From: Archangium lansingense | GTDB lineage: Bacteria; Myxococcota; Myxococcia; Myxococcales; Myxococcaceae | Reading direction: 5' to 3' | Length of the DNA: 64,000 bases | NCBI RefSeq assembly: GCF_026626635.1 | Contig: NZ_JAPNKA010000001.1 | Span: 806,001-870,000 of the forward strand | Shown: positions 51,854 through 60,381 of the stretch, in pieces | Layout: each line of letters begins with the position of its first letter | Position numbering within the stretch: the first letter of the stretch is position 1 | Notes under the pieces: model-generated | The model's database searches: none | Told to the model about the DNA's origin: nothing | What the model saw: the letters and a program-made list of their open reading frames with translations, nothing else | Program-made: the position numbers and the translations under genes

Positions 51854-52605
51854 GGCAGCTCCCAGACGAAGAAGACAGCGCCTCCCATTCCCAGCAGCGC
51901 GCCAGCCCCCATCAACACGTTGGCCGCGCGCGCCTGCCGCTGGCCCTCTCGCAGTCGCTTCGTGAAGCAGGCGCGGAAGACCTCGCCCTCACCGCTACAG
52001 CCCGCATCGCCCATGGACAGCCCCATCTCCGTGTGGCGCGCGGCCAGCCCGAAGCCCACCCCGGCCGCGAGCGCAACGCCTCCCGCTGCCAGCAGCACCG
52101 TGGGCCACACCTTGCTCGGACGCGCCTTCGCCTGCCCCGCCAGGCGCGCCGTCCACAAGTCCTGGAAGGCCTCGCGCGCTCGCGCCTCTTCCTGGCCGGG
52201 CGGGAGTCCCTCTCCCGAGAGCTGCACCAGCGTGTGGCGCTCCTGGCCCGCGCGGTCCACCAACGTGAGGGCCACGCTGCGGCCTCCTCCCACGCCGAGG
52301 GCTACCCCGCGCACCATCCGGTCCGCACCGAGCGCCACCGCCTGCGCGCCCCGGCATACCGCGTCCGCGCAACCGGCGAGCCGTCCTCCCTGGCCTCGCA
52401 CCTTCTCCAACGTGGCCGCACGCTGCTCCAGGCACACGCCGGAGGTGCGCTCCACCGCCCTGCGCACGGCGTCCTCCACCTGACGGGCCTCAGCGGTAGA
52501 GAGCGCCACGGGTTGGAAGGGGACGAGCACCAGCCGCTCGCCACCCTTGCATGGGGCTGGTGTCTGCGCGAGCGCGAGCGCCAGCGCGAAGGAGAGCAGG
52601 CTCAT
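51850..52605 (-). CDS. Exported membrane protein of unknown function with TolB-N-like segment
   Basis: 251 residues. A signal-like N-terminus (SLLSFALALALAQ), a region of TolB-N/CsgG-like pattern (RLVLVPFQPVALSTAEARQVEDAVRRAV; CADAVCRGAQAVALGADRMVRG), one transmembrane helix (TVLLAAGGVALAAGVGFGLA) and a second hydrophobic stretch near the C-terminus (VLMGAGALLGMGGAVFFV). The domain comparison is my reading by eye. It overlaps the caspase-like gene by 4 bp and the Ig-lipoprotein gene by 4 bp, so the three products probably work together at the envelope. No enzyme motif was seen. Confidence 0.6.
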   Translation of the reverse strand: MSLLSFALALALAQTPAPCKGGERLVLVPFQPVALSTAEARQVEDAVRRAVERTSGVCLEQRAATLEKVRGQGGRLAGCADAVCRGAQAVALGADRMVRGVALGVGGGRSVALTLVDRAGQERHTLVQLSGEGLPPGQEEARAREAFQDLWTARLAGQAKARPSKVWPTVLLAAGGVALAAGVGFGLAARHTEMGLSMGDAGCSGEGEVFRACFTKRLREGQRQARAANVLMGAGALLGMGGAVFFVWELP

Positions 52606-53867
52606 GGCGACAAGTCAGGGGGTTGCTCGGGGGAAACGGGCGTCTGCCCGAGGCTGGCCATGTACCCGTTGTAGAAGCGCGGGCCGAAGGGCACGGAGAA
52701 CAGCTTGTCCCTCAGGGCGTCATCCATCGCCCCGCGCGCGGCGAAGGTGTTGTCGCGCCAGGCGAGGCTCGCGGCATCCACCACCGCACCCGCGCGAGTG
52801 AACTGGAAGGAGCCCTCCCGCCCCGTCGAGGAGCGCAGGAAGTAGCCGTACCCGGTGGGCAGTCCCAGCACCACCGAGCGCTCGCGCTCCTTGTGGAGCT
52901 CGGCCACCCGAAGGCCGCGCGAGTCCTCCACCCACAGCCGGCCCTCCAGGCCCGTGGGCAGCAGGAGGAATCCCAGGCGCGCCTTGTCCCCGAGGTCCAC
53001 CAGCGGCGCCGCCCGGTCCTGCGCGGGCGGTTGGATGGACACCTCGAGTCGGCCCCGCACGTCCTCCACGCCCTGGTTGGCGGCAGCGACGAAGGCGCGC
53101 AGCTCCGAGTACTCCACTCGCCCGTCCGCGTTGACGTCCGCGGCGCCGGAGAGCGCGGAGAGCACCTGATGGCTGAAGACGCCCGAGCGGATGGCGCTCC
53201 ACTCATGGCTCTCCTGCTCGCGGGTGGTGGAGAGCACGGCGCCCACGTGCGGGTAGCGCGCCAGCTCGCGCGTGGCCAGCAGGCCCTGCACCGCCTGCAC
53301 CTGGGCGGGAGCCACCGGCAGCGCGCCGCGCGAGTTGACGAAGAAGTACGAGTCACACGCGTCCACGATGAGGTGGACGAAGGCGGCGGTGCTGGGGGCG
53401 ATGACCTGGGAGTAGAGGTCCGTGCGAGTGAAGGCCCCATCCAGCAGACTCACCGAGCCCTCCCCGGCGGCCCCGCGCTTGCCGTGGCCAGTGAAGACGA
53501 AATAGAGCACCGGGGTGTCGCCGCGGGCCTTGTCCTCGGCCATGCGGGCATTGAGCTGGCGGAGCGCCTCTTTGAGCGAGGCCCGGGTCGGCGGACGCGT
53601 GCGGGCGGCGAGCCCCGGGTGGAGCGCCTGCGTGTCGGCGTCCAGCACAGTCAGGAGCACGGTCTCCTTCGTGCGCGAGGAGAGCAACTCGTAGTAGCGC
53701 GCGCCGTCGTCATCGGCGTAACGCAGGGGGGCCTGCTTCGGCTCGGTTCCGGTGTTGTTGGCGATGATGAGTGCGTAGGCGACCCGGGAGGGCGCGGCGC
53801 TCGCGGCGGAGCCAGCGAGGAGCGCGAACCACAGCAGGGCGGCCGGAGCGCATCGGAGCGGTCGCAT
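52602..53867 (-). CDS. Secreted caspase-like (C14) protease
   Basis: 421 residues with a signal peptide (ALLWFALLAGSAASA). A caspase p20-like fold: YALIIANNTG at the start, His128 in VFTGHGK and Cys171 in LIVDACDSYF, so the dyad is intact. A calcium-type EF loop (DVNADGRVEYSEL, about 244-256) follows, then a beta-rich C-terminal domain (about 280-370). It is the first gene of a three-gene operon with 4-bp overlaps into the exported membrane protein and Ig-lipoprotein genes. A caspase-like enzyme outside the cytoplasm with an envelope partner set is uncommon; the substrate is unknown. Confidence 0.85.
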   Translation of the reverse strand: MRPLRCAPAALLWFALLAGSAASAAPSRVAYALIIANNTGTEPKQAPLRYADDDGARYYELLSSRTKETVLLTVLDADTQALHPGLAARTRPPTRASLKEALRQLNARMAEDKARGDTPVLYFVFTGHGKRGAAGEGSVSLLDGAFTRTDLYSQVIAPSTAAFVHLIVDACDSYFFVNSRGALPVAPAQVQAVQGLLATRELARYPHVGAVLSTTREQESHEWSAIRSGVFSHQVLSALSGAADVNADGRVEYSELRAFVAAANQGVEDVRGRLEVSIQPPAQDRAAPLVDLGDKARLGFLLLPTGLEGRLWVEDSRGLRVAELHKERERSVVLGLPTGYGYFLRSSTGREGSFQFTRAGAVVDAASLAWRDNTFAARGAMDDALRDKLFSVPFGPRFYNGYMASLGQTPVSPEQPPDLSP

Positions 53868-54185
53868 GCTCGGGGGGGGGTCTCCGGAAGGACAACGAGG
53901 GTGCTTAACGTGCCACGGTTACGTGTGGGGAATCCACCCGCCCCCCTCGATGGCCCGGGCCCCAGAGGGGCAATGTCGCTCATGCGACCATGAGGCGCTC
54001 CCACTTGGGCGGCTCCAGGGGGATGACCTGGGTGGGTGTGGCGGAGCCGAGTCCATCCCACCCCATTTCCTCACTGGCCGCGGTTGTACGGCTCGCTCGG
54101 GCTCGTGCCGGGCCGGGAACCCAGCGCCGTTCTTGTCGGGAGCGCTCTTCAGACTGGGAGGCCCCGTCACCCATCGGAGGCGCTG
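53868..54185. other. Divergent intergenic region, 318 bp
   Basis: Between the caspase-like operon (leftward) and the toxin gene (rightward). It should hold both promoters. A run of G (53873-53880) and GC-rich sequence are visible; I see no clear -35/-10 pair, no RNA gene and no conserved ORF in it. Confidence 0.5.
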
Positions 54186-55661
54186 ATGACGTCCAAGCCG
54201 CGGCTGCTGCTCGCCCTGGTCCTGCTGTCCACCGGCTGTGCGTCGGTGACGCCACTTCCTGGCCGGGTGACAAGCCTGCGTTACACGCAGCACGAGGCCG
54301 CCGCGCCCACGGTAGCCACCCGCCCCGAGGCTGATGCCCCGCAGCGGTTGTACCGGCGCCGGGCCTCCCGTGCGGAGGTAACGGCGGCGGGCCCGGACAG
54401 CGCGGAAAGGGAGGCACGGCAGAGGGCCCTCGCAGCCCAGTTGGCGTTTCGTGGTGCCATTCGAGAAGTGTCAGGCTCCACCCGCCGCATCTCCGGCGAA
54501 CTCGCCCGGCTCAATGCCAGTGGCTGGGGCCTCGCCAGCGGAAACGGCGTCTTCCTCCGCTACGCCGACTACGGCACCGCGCAATTGCGGTGGATTGACG
54601 CACAGCTCGCCGCCGCCACCCGGTTGGCCAATGTCGCTTCGGAGGTGGAGGAGCCGGACATGCAGCTCGCCCTGCTGCGCGTGGCCGGTCCACGGCTCGA
54701 GGCCGCCATGGTGGGCTCGCTCCTGCTCGCCGTCTGGCTCGACTTCCTCAACCTCGCCGATGTCGCGCTCAGACAGCACCTCTACCCCGTGGAGACGCTC
54801 TTCGCGGACATGTGGCGCAGGCAGGAGCTGCTTGAGCCCGCAATGACGGCGCTCTCCTCCCGGGAGCACGAGCAGGTGGAGGCCGCGGCGCAAGACGTGC
54901 CCCCGCTGGTAGGCCACCTCTCGGACGAATTCGCGGCCACCGTGGAGAGAATGCGCGTGGCGGCTGAGAACCTCCAGAAGGTGCTGCTCCTCAAGGAGGC
55001 CATTGAGACTGTCACCATGCTCTCGACGATGAGGTTCTCGCTGCCTTCGGTGCCTCCGTCAGCTCCCGCCCTGGTGGGCATCGGCCTGGCGGTAGGTGGC
55101 GACGGCGTGATGGTGGGTACGCGCATTCTCGTCTCAGCCGAGTGGGTGGAACTGGTACGCCAGTTGGTGCGCGCGGGCGTCCTCTCCCTGCCCGTCGTCA
55201 GCGCCGCCGTGCGGATTCAGGTCGGCCAGGTGATGATGGCGCAGGCGCACGGCGAGCTGCCGCGGGGCGTGCGCGAGGCGCTGGGAGATGGACCCGAGGT
55301 GGGGGCCATGCACGAGACGGGCAAGGCGGGGGCTGGCATGGCCGAGCCGCCGCGACACCACGTCATGCCGAAAGAGTTCCGCGAGTGGTTCGAGAAGCGC
55401 GGATTCACCGGCGAGATGGACATTGACGAGTTCTGCGTCAGGCTGGAGCAGGCGCACCACGAGGCCATTCACGGCGGTGGCGACTGGAAGCTGGGCCGCA
55501 CATGGCCGGATGAATGGAACCGGATGATCATGAAGACGCTGCGAGACGCAGAGCTCGCGGCTGGTCGGATGTTGATCCGGGATGAGGTCTTGGACATCGT
55601 CGCGGAAAACATGACGCGCTACTACATTCCGATGAACTTCATCCCCTGGAGAGGGCGTTGA
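54186..55661 (+). CDS. Lipoprotein polymorphic toxin, DUF2380-like C-terminus
   Basis: 491 residues from ATG 54186. The signal peptide ends LVLLSTGC, a lipobox. A long helical middle (about 60-300) with a membrane-like helix (GSLLLAVWLDFLNLADVAL) precedes a C-terminal about 105-residue domain starting at PPRHHVMPKEFREWFEKRGF and holding LEQAHHEAIHGGGDW, TWPDEWNRMI, then MTRYYIPMNFIPW. This matches DUF2380, a myxobacterial lipoprotein end; the HH...H..H spacing and W residues suggest an HNH-like nuclease. Like Sit-type toxins it is lipidated and followed directly by a small gene, here overlapping by 4 bp (TTGA). Toxicity is inferred, not shown. Confidence 0.75.
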   Translation: MTSKPRLLLALVLLSTGCASVTPLPGRVTSLRYTQHEAAAPTVATRPEADAPQRLYRRRASRAEVTAAGPDSAEREARQRALAAQLAFRGAIREVSGSTRRISGELARLNASGWGLASGNGVFLRYADYGTAQLRWIDAQLAAATRLANVASEVEEPDMQLALLRVAGPRLEAAMVGSLLLAVWLDFLNLADVALRQHLYPVETLFADMWRRQELLEPAMTALSSREHEQVEAAAQDVPPLVGHLSDEFAATVERMRVAAENLQKVLLLKEAIETVTMLSTMRFSLPSVPPSAPALVGIGLAVGGDGVMVGTRILVSAEWVELVRQLVRAGVLSLPVVSAAVRIQVGQVMMAQAHGELPRGVREALGDGPEVGAMHETGKAGAGMAEPPRHHVMPKEFREWFEKRGFTGEMDIDEFCVRLEQAHHEAIHGGGDWKLGRTWPDEWNRMIMKTLRDAELAAGRMLIRDEVLDIVAENMTRYYIPMNFIPWRGR

Positions 55662-56128
55662 ACGAGGGACATCCCTGGCGGGGCAACTGGGTGGCACGCC
55701 TGTATGAGCGGGTCCGCGAGCGCGGTTACGACTCGTTGACCGCCTTTGCCGAGGCACGCCCTACCGCCTCGCTGGTGGCGCTGGCCGAGGAGCTTGGCAA
55801 GAACGATTTCGCAGCCGTGCAGGTCTTTAAGGGGCTGGTTGAGGAGGCCGAGCGGAGCCATCAGCTCACTCGATTGGTGCGCGGGCAGCTCGTACGCGAA
55901 CTATCCGCCTGTCTCCCCAACGGCTGGCCGGCAGTGATGGATGATGCAACCCGTTTCAAGGTCGCCAAGGCACTCGGCTTATGGTCTGCCTACACCCCTG
56001 TAACCCATGAGAAGCGAGTCGAGCAGGCCAGAGCAACACTCCTCGCTACGCCGCCTCCGCCCGGGTGGCGCCCGCTCGGCCCTGACGACGAGCTACTACT
56101 TACGCTCCTGCCCGACGAGGAAGCCTGA
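55658..56128 (+). CDS. Putative immunity protein for the DUF2380-like toxin
   Basis: 156 residues, beginning with TTG at 55658 that overlaps the toxin stop (TTGA) and follows GGAGAGGGCG. It is a soluble helical protein without signal peptide (VARLYERVRERGYDSLTAFAEARP; LVEEAERSHQLTRLVRGQLVREL). I recognise no named family. Its position, overlap and cytoplasmic nature are what one expects of a cognate immunity protein. Composition is slightly less GC-rich than in the surrounding genes. Confidence 0.6.
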   Translation: MNEGHPWRGNWVARLYERVRERGYDSLTAFAEARPTASLVALAEELGKNDFAAVQVFKGLVEEAERSHQLTRLVRGQLVRELSACLPNGWPAVMDDATRFKVAKALGLWSAYTPVTHEKRVEQARATLLATPPPPGWRPLGPDDELLLTLLPDEEA

Positions 56129-56269
56129 ACCCAGCCCTGGAGGGGCTCGCGGTGCCCCAACATTGCCAAACCGTATAGTTCCCGAAAAAGCCCAGCAATC
56201 GGCCGTGTGCAAGATGGAAACTGTTCAGGCATGCCGCCTGGACGGTTCAGGGAACTGGAGACAACTCCC

Positions 56270-56575
56270 ATGGCACGACTGAAAACCCTCTTGGCCACGA
56301 TCCCGGTACTGGTGGGGCTCGCGGCGGGCGCGGCACTGGCTTCCGATGCGGAGGAGATCCGCATGCTCGCGGAGGCGAAGATCACCTTGCAGCAGGCAAT
56401 CGACGTGGCCCAACGGCACCAGGGCGGCCAGGCCTTCGAGGCGTCGATCGACGACGACAGCTTCCAGCCGGTCTACGAGGTCAGCGTCGTCAAGGACAAC
56501 CGCGTCTATGACGTCTGGGTCAGCGGGAGCGACGGGAAGGTGCTGCGCGTGCGCGAGGACACGAAGAAGGATTGA
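56270..56575 (+). CDS. PepSY-domain periplasmic protein
   Basis: 101 residues from ATG 56270 (GGAGACAACTCCC upstream). Signal peptide cut after GAALAS, then a single PepSY domain: ITLQQAIDVAQRHQGGQAFEASI, YEVSVVKDNRVYDVWVSGSDGKVL. PepSY proteins can inhibit proteases or sense cell-envelope conditions, and they often precede two-component genes, as here: the response regulator starts 75 bp downstream. A TATAGT element at 56174-56179 may be the -10 of the operon promoter. Confidence 0.85.
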   Translation: MARLKTLLATIPVLVGLAAGAALASDAEEIRMLAEAKITLQQAIDVAQRHQGGQAFEASIDDDSFQPVYEVSVVKDNRVYDVWVSGSDGKVLRVREDTKKD

Positions 56576-56650
56576 CGCACGAGGAGGCGTGATGCCGGGG
56601 ACGAGAGGGGCAGTCCAGCTCTTCTCTCCTCGTCTGGTAGGAGGGCTCGC

Positions 56651-57328
56651 TTGCGTATTTTGCTGATCGAGGACGACGCGCAGACGGCGGAGTACGTCCG
56701 CCGTGGCCTGCTCGAACTGGGCCAGGTCGTCGACCACGCGAAGGATGGCCAGGAGGGCCTGCTCATGGCGACGGCCAGCCATTACGACGTGCTGGTCATC
56801 GACCGGATGCTCCCGAAGCTCGACGGGCTGACCGTGTTGAAGATGCTGCGGGAGGCGCGCGTCCGGACCCCCACGCTGTTTCTCACGGCGATGGGCAGCA
56901 TCGATGACCGCGTGAAAGGGCTGGAGTCTGGAGGGGACGACTATCTGGTGAAGCCCTTCGCCTTCTCCGAGCTCTATGCGCGCATCTGCTCACTGGGCCG
57001 CCGGCCGCCACTGCAGGAGGTGCGGACGGTCCTCTCGCTGGCGGACCTGGAGATGGACCTCATCAAGCGGACGGTGGTGCGCTCCGGGAAGAGCATCGAC
57101 CTGCAGCCGACGGAGTTCCGGCTCCTGGAATACCTGCTGCGCCATGCGGGCCGGGTCGTCACGCGCACCATGCTGCTGGAGCACGTCTGGAGCTTTCACT
57201 TCGACCCGAAGACCAACATCGTCGAGACTCATATCAGCCGCCTGCGCGCCAAGCTGGACCGGGGGTTCGCGACGGAGCTGATTCACACCGTCCGTGGCGC
57301 GGGATACAAGCTCGATGTGGCCCCCTAG
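56651..57328 (+). CDS. OmpR/PhoB-family response regulator
   Basis: 225 residues from TTG 56651, with GGAGG upstream. Receiver with IEDD, phosphoacceptor Asp51 in VIDRMLPKLDG, and KPFAF; then a winged-helix OmpR domain (LQPTEFRLLEYLLRHAG; NIVETHISRLRAKL; TVRGAGYKL). All switch residues are intact. It overlaps the sensor kinase gene by 14 bp, so they are a cognate pair. With the PepSY gene upstream the set resembles PepSY-linked systems that respond to membrane or metal stress; targets are not visible. Confidence 0.93.
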   Translation: MRILLIEDDAQTAEYVRRGLLELGQVVDHAKDGQEGLLMATASHYDVLVIDRMLPKLDGLTVLKMLREARVRTPTLFLTAMGSIDDRVKGLESGGDDYLVKPFAFSELYARICSLGRRPPLQEVRTVLSLADLEMDLIKRTVVRSGKSIDLQPTEFRLLEYLLRHAGRVVTRTMLLEHVWSFHFDPKTNIVETHISRLRAKLDRGFATELIHTVRGAGYKLDVAP

Positions 57329-58700
57329 GGTTCTGCGCACAGCGAACTTCCGCCTGGCCTTGAGCTATGCGGCCGTCTTCAGCCTGTCCGTCTTCCTCCT
57401 CGGGGTCATCGTCTTCTTCGGGGTCCGTTCCTCGCTCGAACAGCAGCTGCGCGGGCAGATTGAAGCGGAGGTGGGCCAGCTCCTGGTGGACTACCGCGAC
57501 GACGGGCTGGAGGAGCTTCACCACGACATCCGCGAGCGCATCGAATCCAATCCGGCCCGGCGGCTGCACTACTACCTGCAGAGCCCAGAGGGCCGCGTGG
57601 TCTTCGATCCGCTCCCCGCCATCCCCACCCCGGATGGTTGGCACACCGTGCGGGTTCCTGCCCTCGGGACGAATGACGCCAAGACCACCGTCCTGCTCCA
57701 GGCGCTCACCCTGGACGGGGGTTTCAAGCTGGCCGTTGCGGCGGACCTCGCTCCTATTCAGGATGCCGCGCGGGCCATCCGTCAGGCCTTCGGATGGGCC
57801 TTCTTGTTCACGCTGGTGGCGGGAGCCGCGGGAGGGCTGTGGATCGGCCAGCGTTTCCTCTCCCAGGTGGATGCCATCACCCGGGCAGCGGAGCGGATTG
57901 GCGGGGGCGATGTGACGGGGCGCCTCCCCACCCGGGGGACAGGGGATGACCTGGACCAGCTCACCACGGTCATCAACCGCATGCTGGACCGCATCCAACG
58001 GCTGCTGGAGAACGTCCGCCAGGTCAGCACGAGCATCGCTCACGAGCTGCGGACCCCATTGGGGCACCTGCGGCAGACGCTGGAGGCCCTGCGCGTGGAG
58101 GCTCCGCATGACACGCTGCGCAACGAGGCCTTGCGTCAACTGGATGCCACCCTGGACACCTTCAGCGCGTTGCTGCGAATCGCCGAGGTCGAGTCCGGCT
58201 CGCGCAAGGCGGGCTTCGAGCTGCTCTGCCTCTCCGAGGTGCTGGAGACCGTCGCGGACGCCTACAGCCCTGTGGCCGAGGACAACGGGCAGCGCCTGAC
58301 GCACCAGATTGCCTCGGGGCTCTATGTGCGTGGCGATCGCAACCTGCTGACGCAGCTCTTCGCGAACCTGGTGGAGAATGCCGTGCGCTACAGCGGCAGG
58401 GGCAGCGAGATTCACCTGGCGCTGGAATCCGTAGCCGACGGAGCGCTCGCGGCCACCGTGTCTGATACGGGCCCGGGAATCCCCAGCGCTGAACATGCGC
58501 GGGTCTTCGAGCCCTTCTACCGGCTGGATGCGAACCGCACCGGCCCGGGCAGCGGGTTGGGACTGAGCCTGGTGGCGGCCATCGCCAGCCTCCACGACCT
58601 CACCGTGACGCTCGCGGACAACCACCCGGGATTGAAGGTCCGCCTCCAGGGGCGCTGCCAGCTGCCTCCCCTGGAGGCGGACACTGCGCGGGGTCCGTGA
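57315..58700 (+). CDS. Sensor histidine kinase, partner of the upstream response regulator
   Basis: 461 residues from ATG 57315, inside the end of the regulator gene. Two membrane helices (ALSYAAVFSLSVFLLGVIVFF; AFLFTLVAGAAGGLW) flank a periplasmic sensor of about 125 residues. Then HAMP (IDRITRAAERIGGGDV-like), HisKA with His243 in SIAHELRTPLGH, and HATPase boxes NLVENAVRYS, DTGPGIP and GSGLGLSLV. It is complete and looks active. The periplasmic domain has no recognised ligand motif. Confidence 0.93.
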   Translation: MWPPRVLRTANFRLALSYAAVFSLSVFLLGVIVFFGVRSSLEQQLRGQIEAEVGQLLVDYRDDGLEELHHDIRERIESNPARRLHYYLQSPEGRVVFDPLPAIPTPDGWHTVRVPALGTNDAKTTVLLQALTLDGGFKLAVAADLAPIQDAARAIRQAFGWAFLFTLVAGAAGGLWIGQRFLSQVDAITRAAERIGGGDVTGRLPTRGTGDDLDQLTTVINRMLDRIQRLLENVRQVSTSIAHELRTPLGHLRQTLEALRVEAPHDTLRNEALRQLDATLDTFSALLRIAEVESGSRKAGFELLCLSEVLETVADAYSPVAEDNGQRLTHQIASGLYVRGDRNLLTQLFANLVENAVRYSGRGSEIHLALESVADGALAATVSDTGPGIPSAEHARVFEPFYRLDANRTGPGSGLGLSLVAAIASLHDLTVTLADNHPGLKVRLQGRCQLPPLEADTARGP

Positions 58701-58702
58701 GC

Positions 58703-58799
58703 GGGGTCTCGCCTCGGAGCCTCATCCTCCCTGGAGCCGGGGTCTCCTGTACTTCCTACAGCCGCCCACCGCGCCAGGCTGCCGGGCTGCCGAGACCCC
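58703..58799 (+). other. Long-range inverted repeat after the two-component operon
   Basis: GGGGTCTCG (58703-58711) is complementary to CGAGACCCC (58791-58799), with a second GGGGTCTC at 58738-58745. The 79-nt loop is GC-rich. It could fold at the 3' end of the operon transcript or sit in the sigma-gene leader. Confidence 0.35.
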
Positions 58800-58907
58800 G
58801 TGGGCGACGATTCTAGGACCTTGGGGATCCAACCGGGCGGTCAAATGGCAATGACAGCATGAGCGATGGGTGACGGGGACGGGTGGGGCACGCTAAGTCG
58901 CCGAGGG

Positions 58908-59540
58908 ATGGAGTGGGATGCGCGGACATTGCAACGCTTCCGGGACGGTGAGCCGGAGACCTTGGGCCAGGTGTACCGGGCCCATGCGGAGGCCTTGGCG
59001 CGGATGCTGCGGGCCATGGCGTGGCGGGGGAGGGGTTTCGGACAGATGAGGGGCGCGCTGGAGCTGGAGAACACGGTGCTGGAGACGTTCGCCCGGGCCT
59101 TCGAGCCGCGGACGCGGGCGGCGTACGACGGGGTACGGCCGTACGGGCACTTCCTGGTGGGCATCGCGCGCAACGTGCTGCTGGAGCAGACGCGGCAGCG
59201 TGAGGTGGCGGTGGGGCTGGAGCCCTTCGAGGAGTCGGGTGAGCTGCCCGAGGGGGACGGCCTGGCCCAGTCGCTGGAGGACCGGGAGGTGGAGGGGTTG
59301 CTGGCGAGCTTCAAGCAAGGACTGACGGCGGAGGAGCGGCGGCTGTTCGAGCTGCGCTTTGGCGAGGACGGGATGGCGCAGGAGGGCGCGGCGGAGCAGC
59401 TGGGGCTGACGCGCATTCAGGTGCGGAGGCGGGAGCTGGGGTTGAAGACGCGGCTGCTCGAGTTCCTGCAGGCGCGTGGCTACCTGGAAGGGATGGAAGT
59501 GAAGGGGTGGAGCTTCTTCAAGCGGCGAGGCCAGTCATGA
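58908..59540 (+). CDS. ECF-like RNA polymerase sigma factor
   Basis: About 210 residues if ATG 58908 (MEWDARTLQRFRDGEP) is used; an ATG at 58866 is also open. Sigma region 2 is recognisable (LGQVYRAHAEALARML; TVLETFARAFEP; YGHFLVGIARNVLLEQTR) and region 4 less so (LTAEERRLFELRFGEDGMAQEGAAEQLGLTRIQVRRRELGLK). The region-4 helix-turn-helix is shorter and diverged. It is followed by an anti-sigma-like gene whose ATG overlaps its stop (ATGA), the typical sigma/anti-sigma couple. Confidence 0.8.
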   Translation: MEWDARTLQRFRDGEPETLGQVYRAHAEALARMLRAMAWRGRGFGQMRGALELENTVLETFARAFEPRTRAAYDGVRPYGHFLVGIARNVLLEQTRQREVAVGLEPFEESGELPEGDGLAQSLEDREVEGLLASFKQGLTAEERRLFELRFGEDGMAQEGAAEQLGLTRIQVRRRELGLKTRLLEFLQARGYLEGMEVKGWSFFKRRGQS

Positions 59541-60289
59541 CGAGGTGTGGAGACCGGCAGGCGAAGCAGGCGCTGGAGTCGCTCTTCCGGGGCGAGCTGG
59601 ACGGGGAGGGCTTCACCCGGTTGCGCTCGCACGCGGTGGGGTGTGGCGAGTGCCGCGAGGCCTACGACAAGCTGAGCCGCGTGGAGTCGGCCCTGGAAAA
59701 GCGCGCGCTGCCGGCGAGCCGGGAGGCGTTGTTGGAGAAGGAGCTGTTTGCCCGGCTGGGAGCCACCGCGAAGCCGGTCCGGGCTCCGGAGCCCGAGCGC
59801 AAGCGCTTCTTTCCCCAACTCTTCGTGCCGGTGATGACGGGGCTGGCGATGGCTGGGGTGGCGTTGCTGCTGGTGGTGCCGCAGCTGCGCGAGCGGGAGT
59901 CCGAGTTTCAGACGCGCGGAGGAGAGACGGGGACGGCGGCCTGGGGCATCCGGGTGTTCTGCGTGGGAGCGGACGGACAGGTGCAGGGGGAGGCGAGGCC
60001 GGGCGGCAGACTGGTGTGTGGAGAGGGGAGCGCGGTGCAGTTCAGCTACACGGCGCCGGAGGCGGCGAGACTGACGGTGGATGCGACGTCGCCCGAGGGG
60101 GAGCCGCTGCGGTTCTTCCCGCAGGAGGGCGCGGCGGAGCAGGTGGCGGCGGGGGTGGACGTGTTGTTGCCTTTCAGCACGCCGGTGCAGGAGGGCTGGC
60201 TCTCCAGGCCGCTGGAGGTGAGGGCGCGTTTCGAGGATGCGAGGGGCCGTGAGCTGTCCCGGACGAACCTGACCCTCACGCCGAGGTAA
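59537..60289 (+). CDS. Anti-sigma-factor-like membrane protein
   Basis: 250 residues from ATG 59537, which overlaps the sigma-factor stop by 4 bp. The N-terminus has a zinc-finger-like HAVGCGECREAYDKL (His, Cys, Cys as in zf-HC2 anti-sigma domains), then one membrane helix (FVPVMTGLAMAGVALLLVVP) and an outside domain of about 150 residues that is beta-rich. It probably holds the sigma factor at the membrane until an envelope signal releases it. The external domain has no recognised family. Confidence 0.7.
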   Translation: MTRCGDRQAKQALESLFRGELDGEGFTRLRSHAVGCGECREAYDKLSRVESALEKRALPASREALLEKELFARLGATAKPVRAPEPERKRFFPQLFVPVMTGLAMAGVALLLVVPQLRERESEFQTRGGETGTAAWGIRVFCVGADGQVQGEARPGGRLVCGEGSAVQFSYTAPEAARLTVDATSPEGEPLRFFPQEGAAEQVAAGVDVLLPFSTPVQEGWLSRPLEVRARFEDARGRELSRTNLTLTPR

Positions 60290-60381
60290 CGGTTCCCCCC
60301 TGAAGGACCAACCCGTCGAGCAATCAACTCCACCGGACCCCCTTGGCGCGCGCGGGCCTCCCACCCACCGTCAGACGGGCC

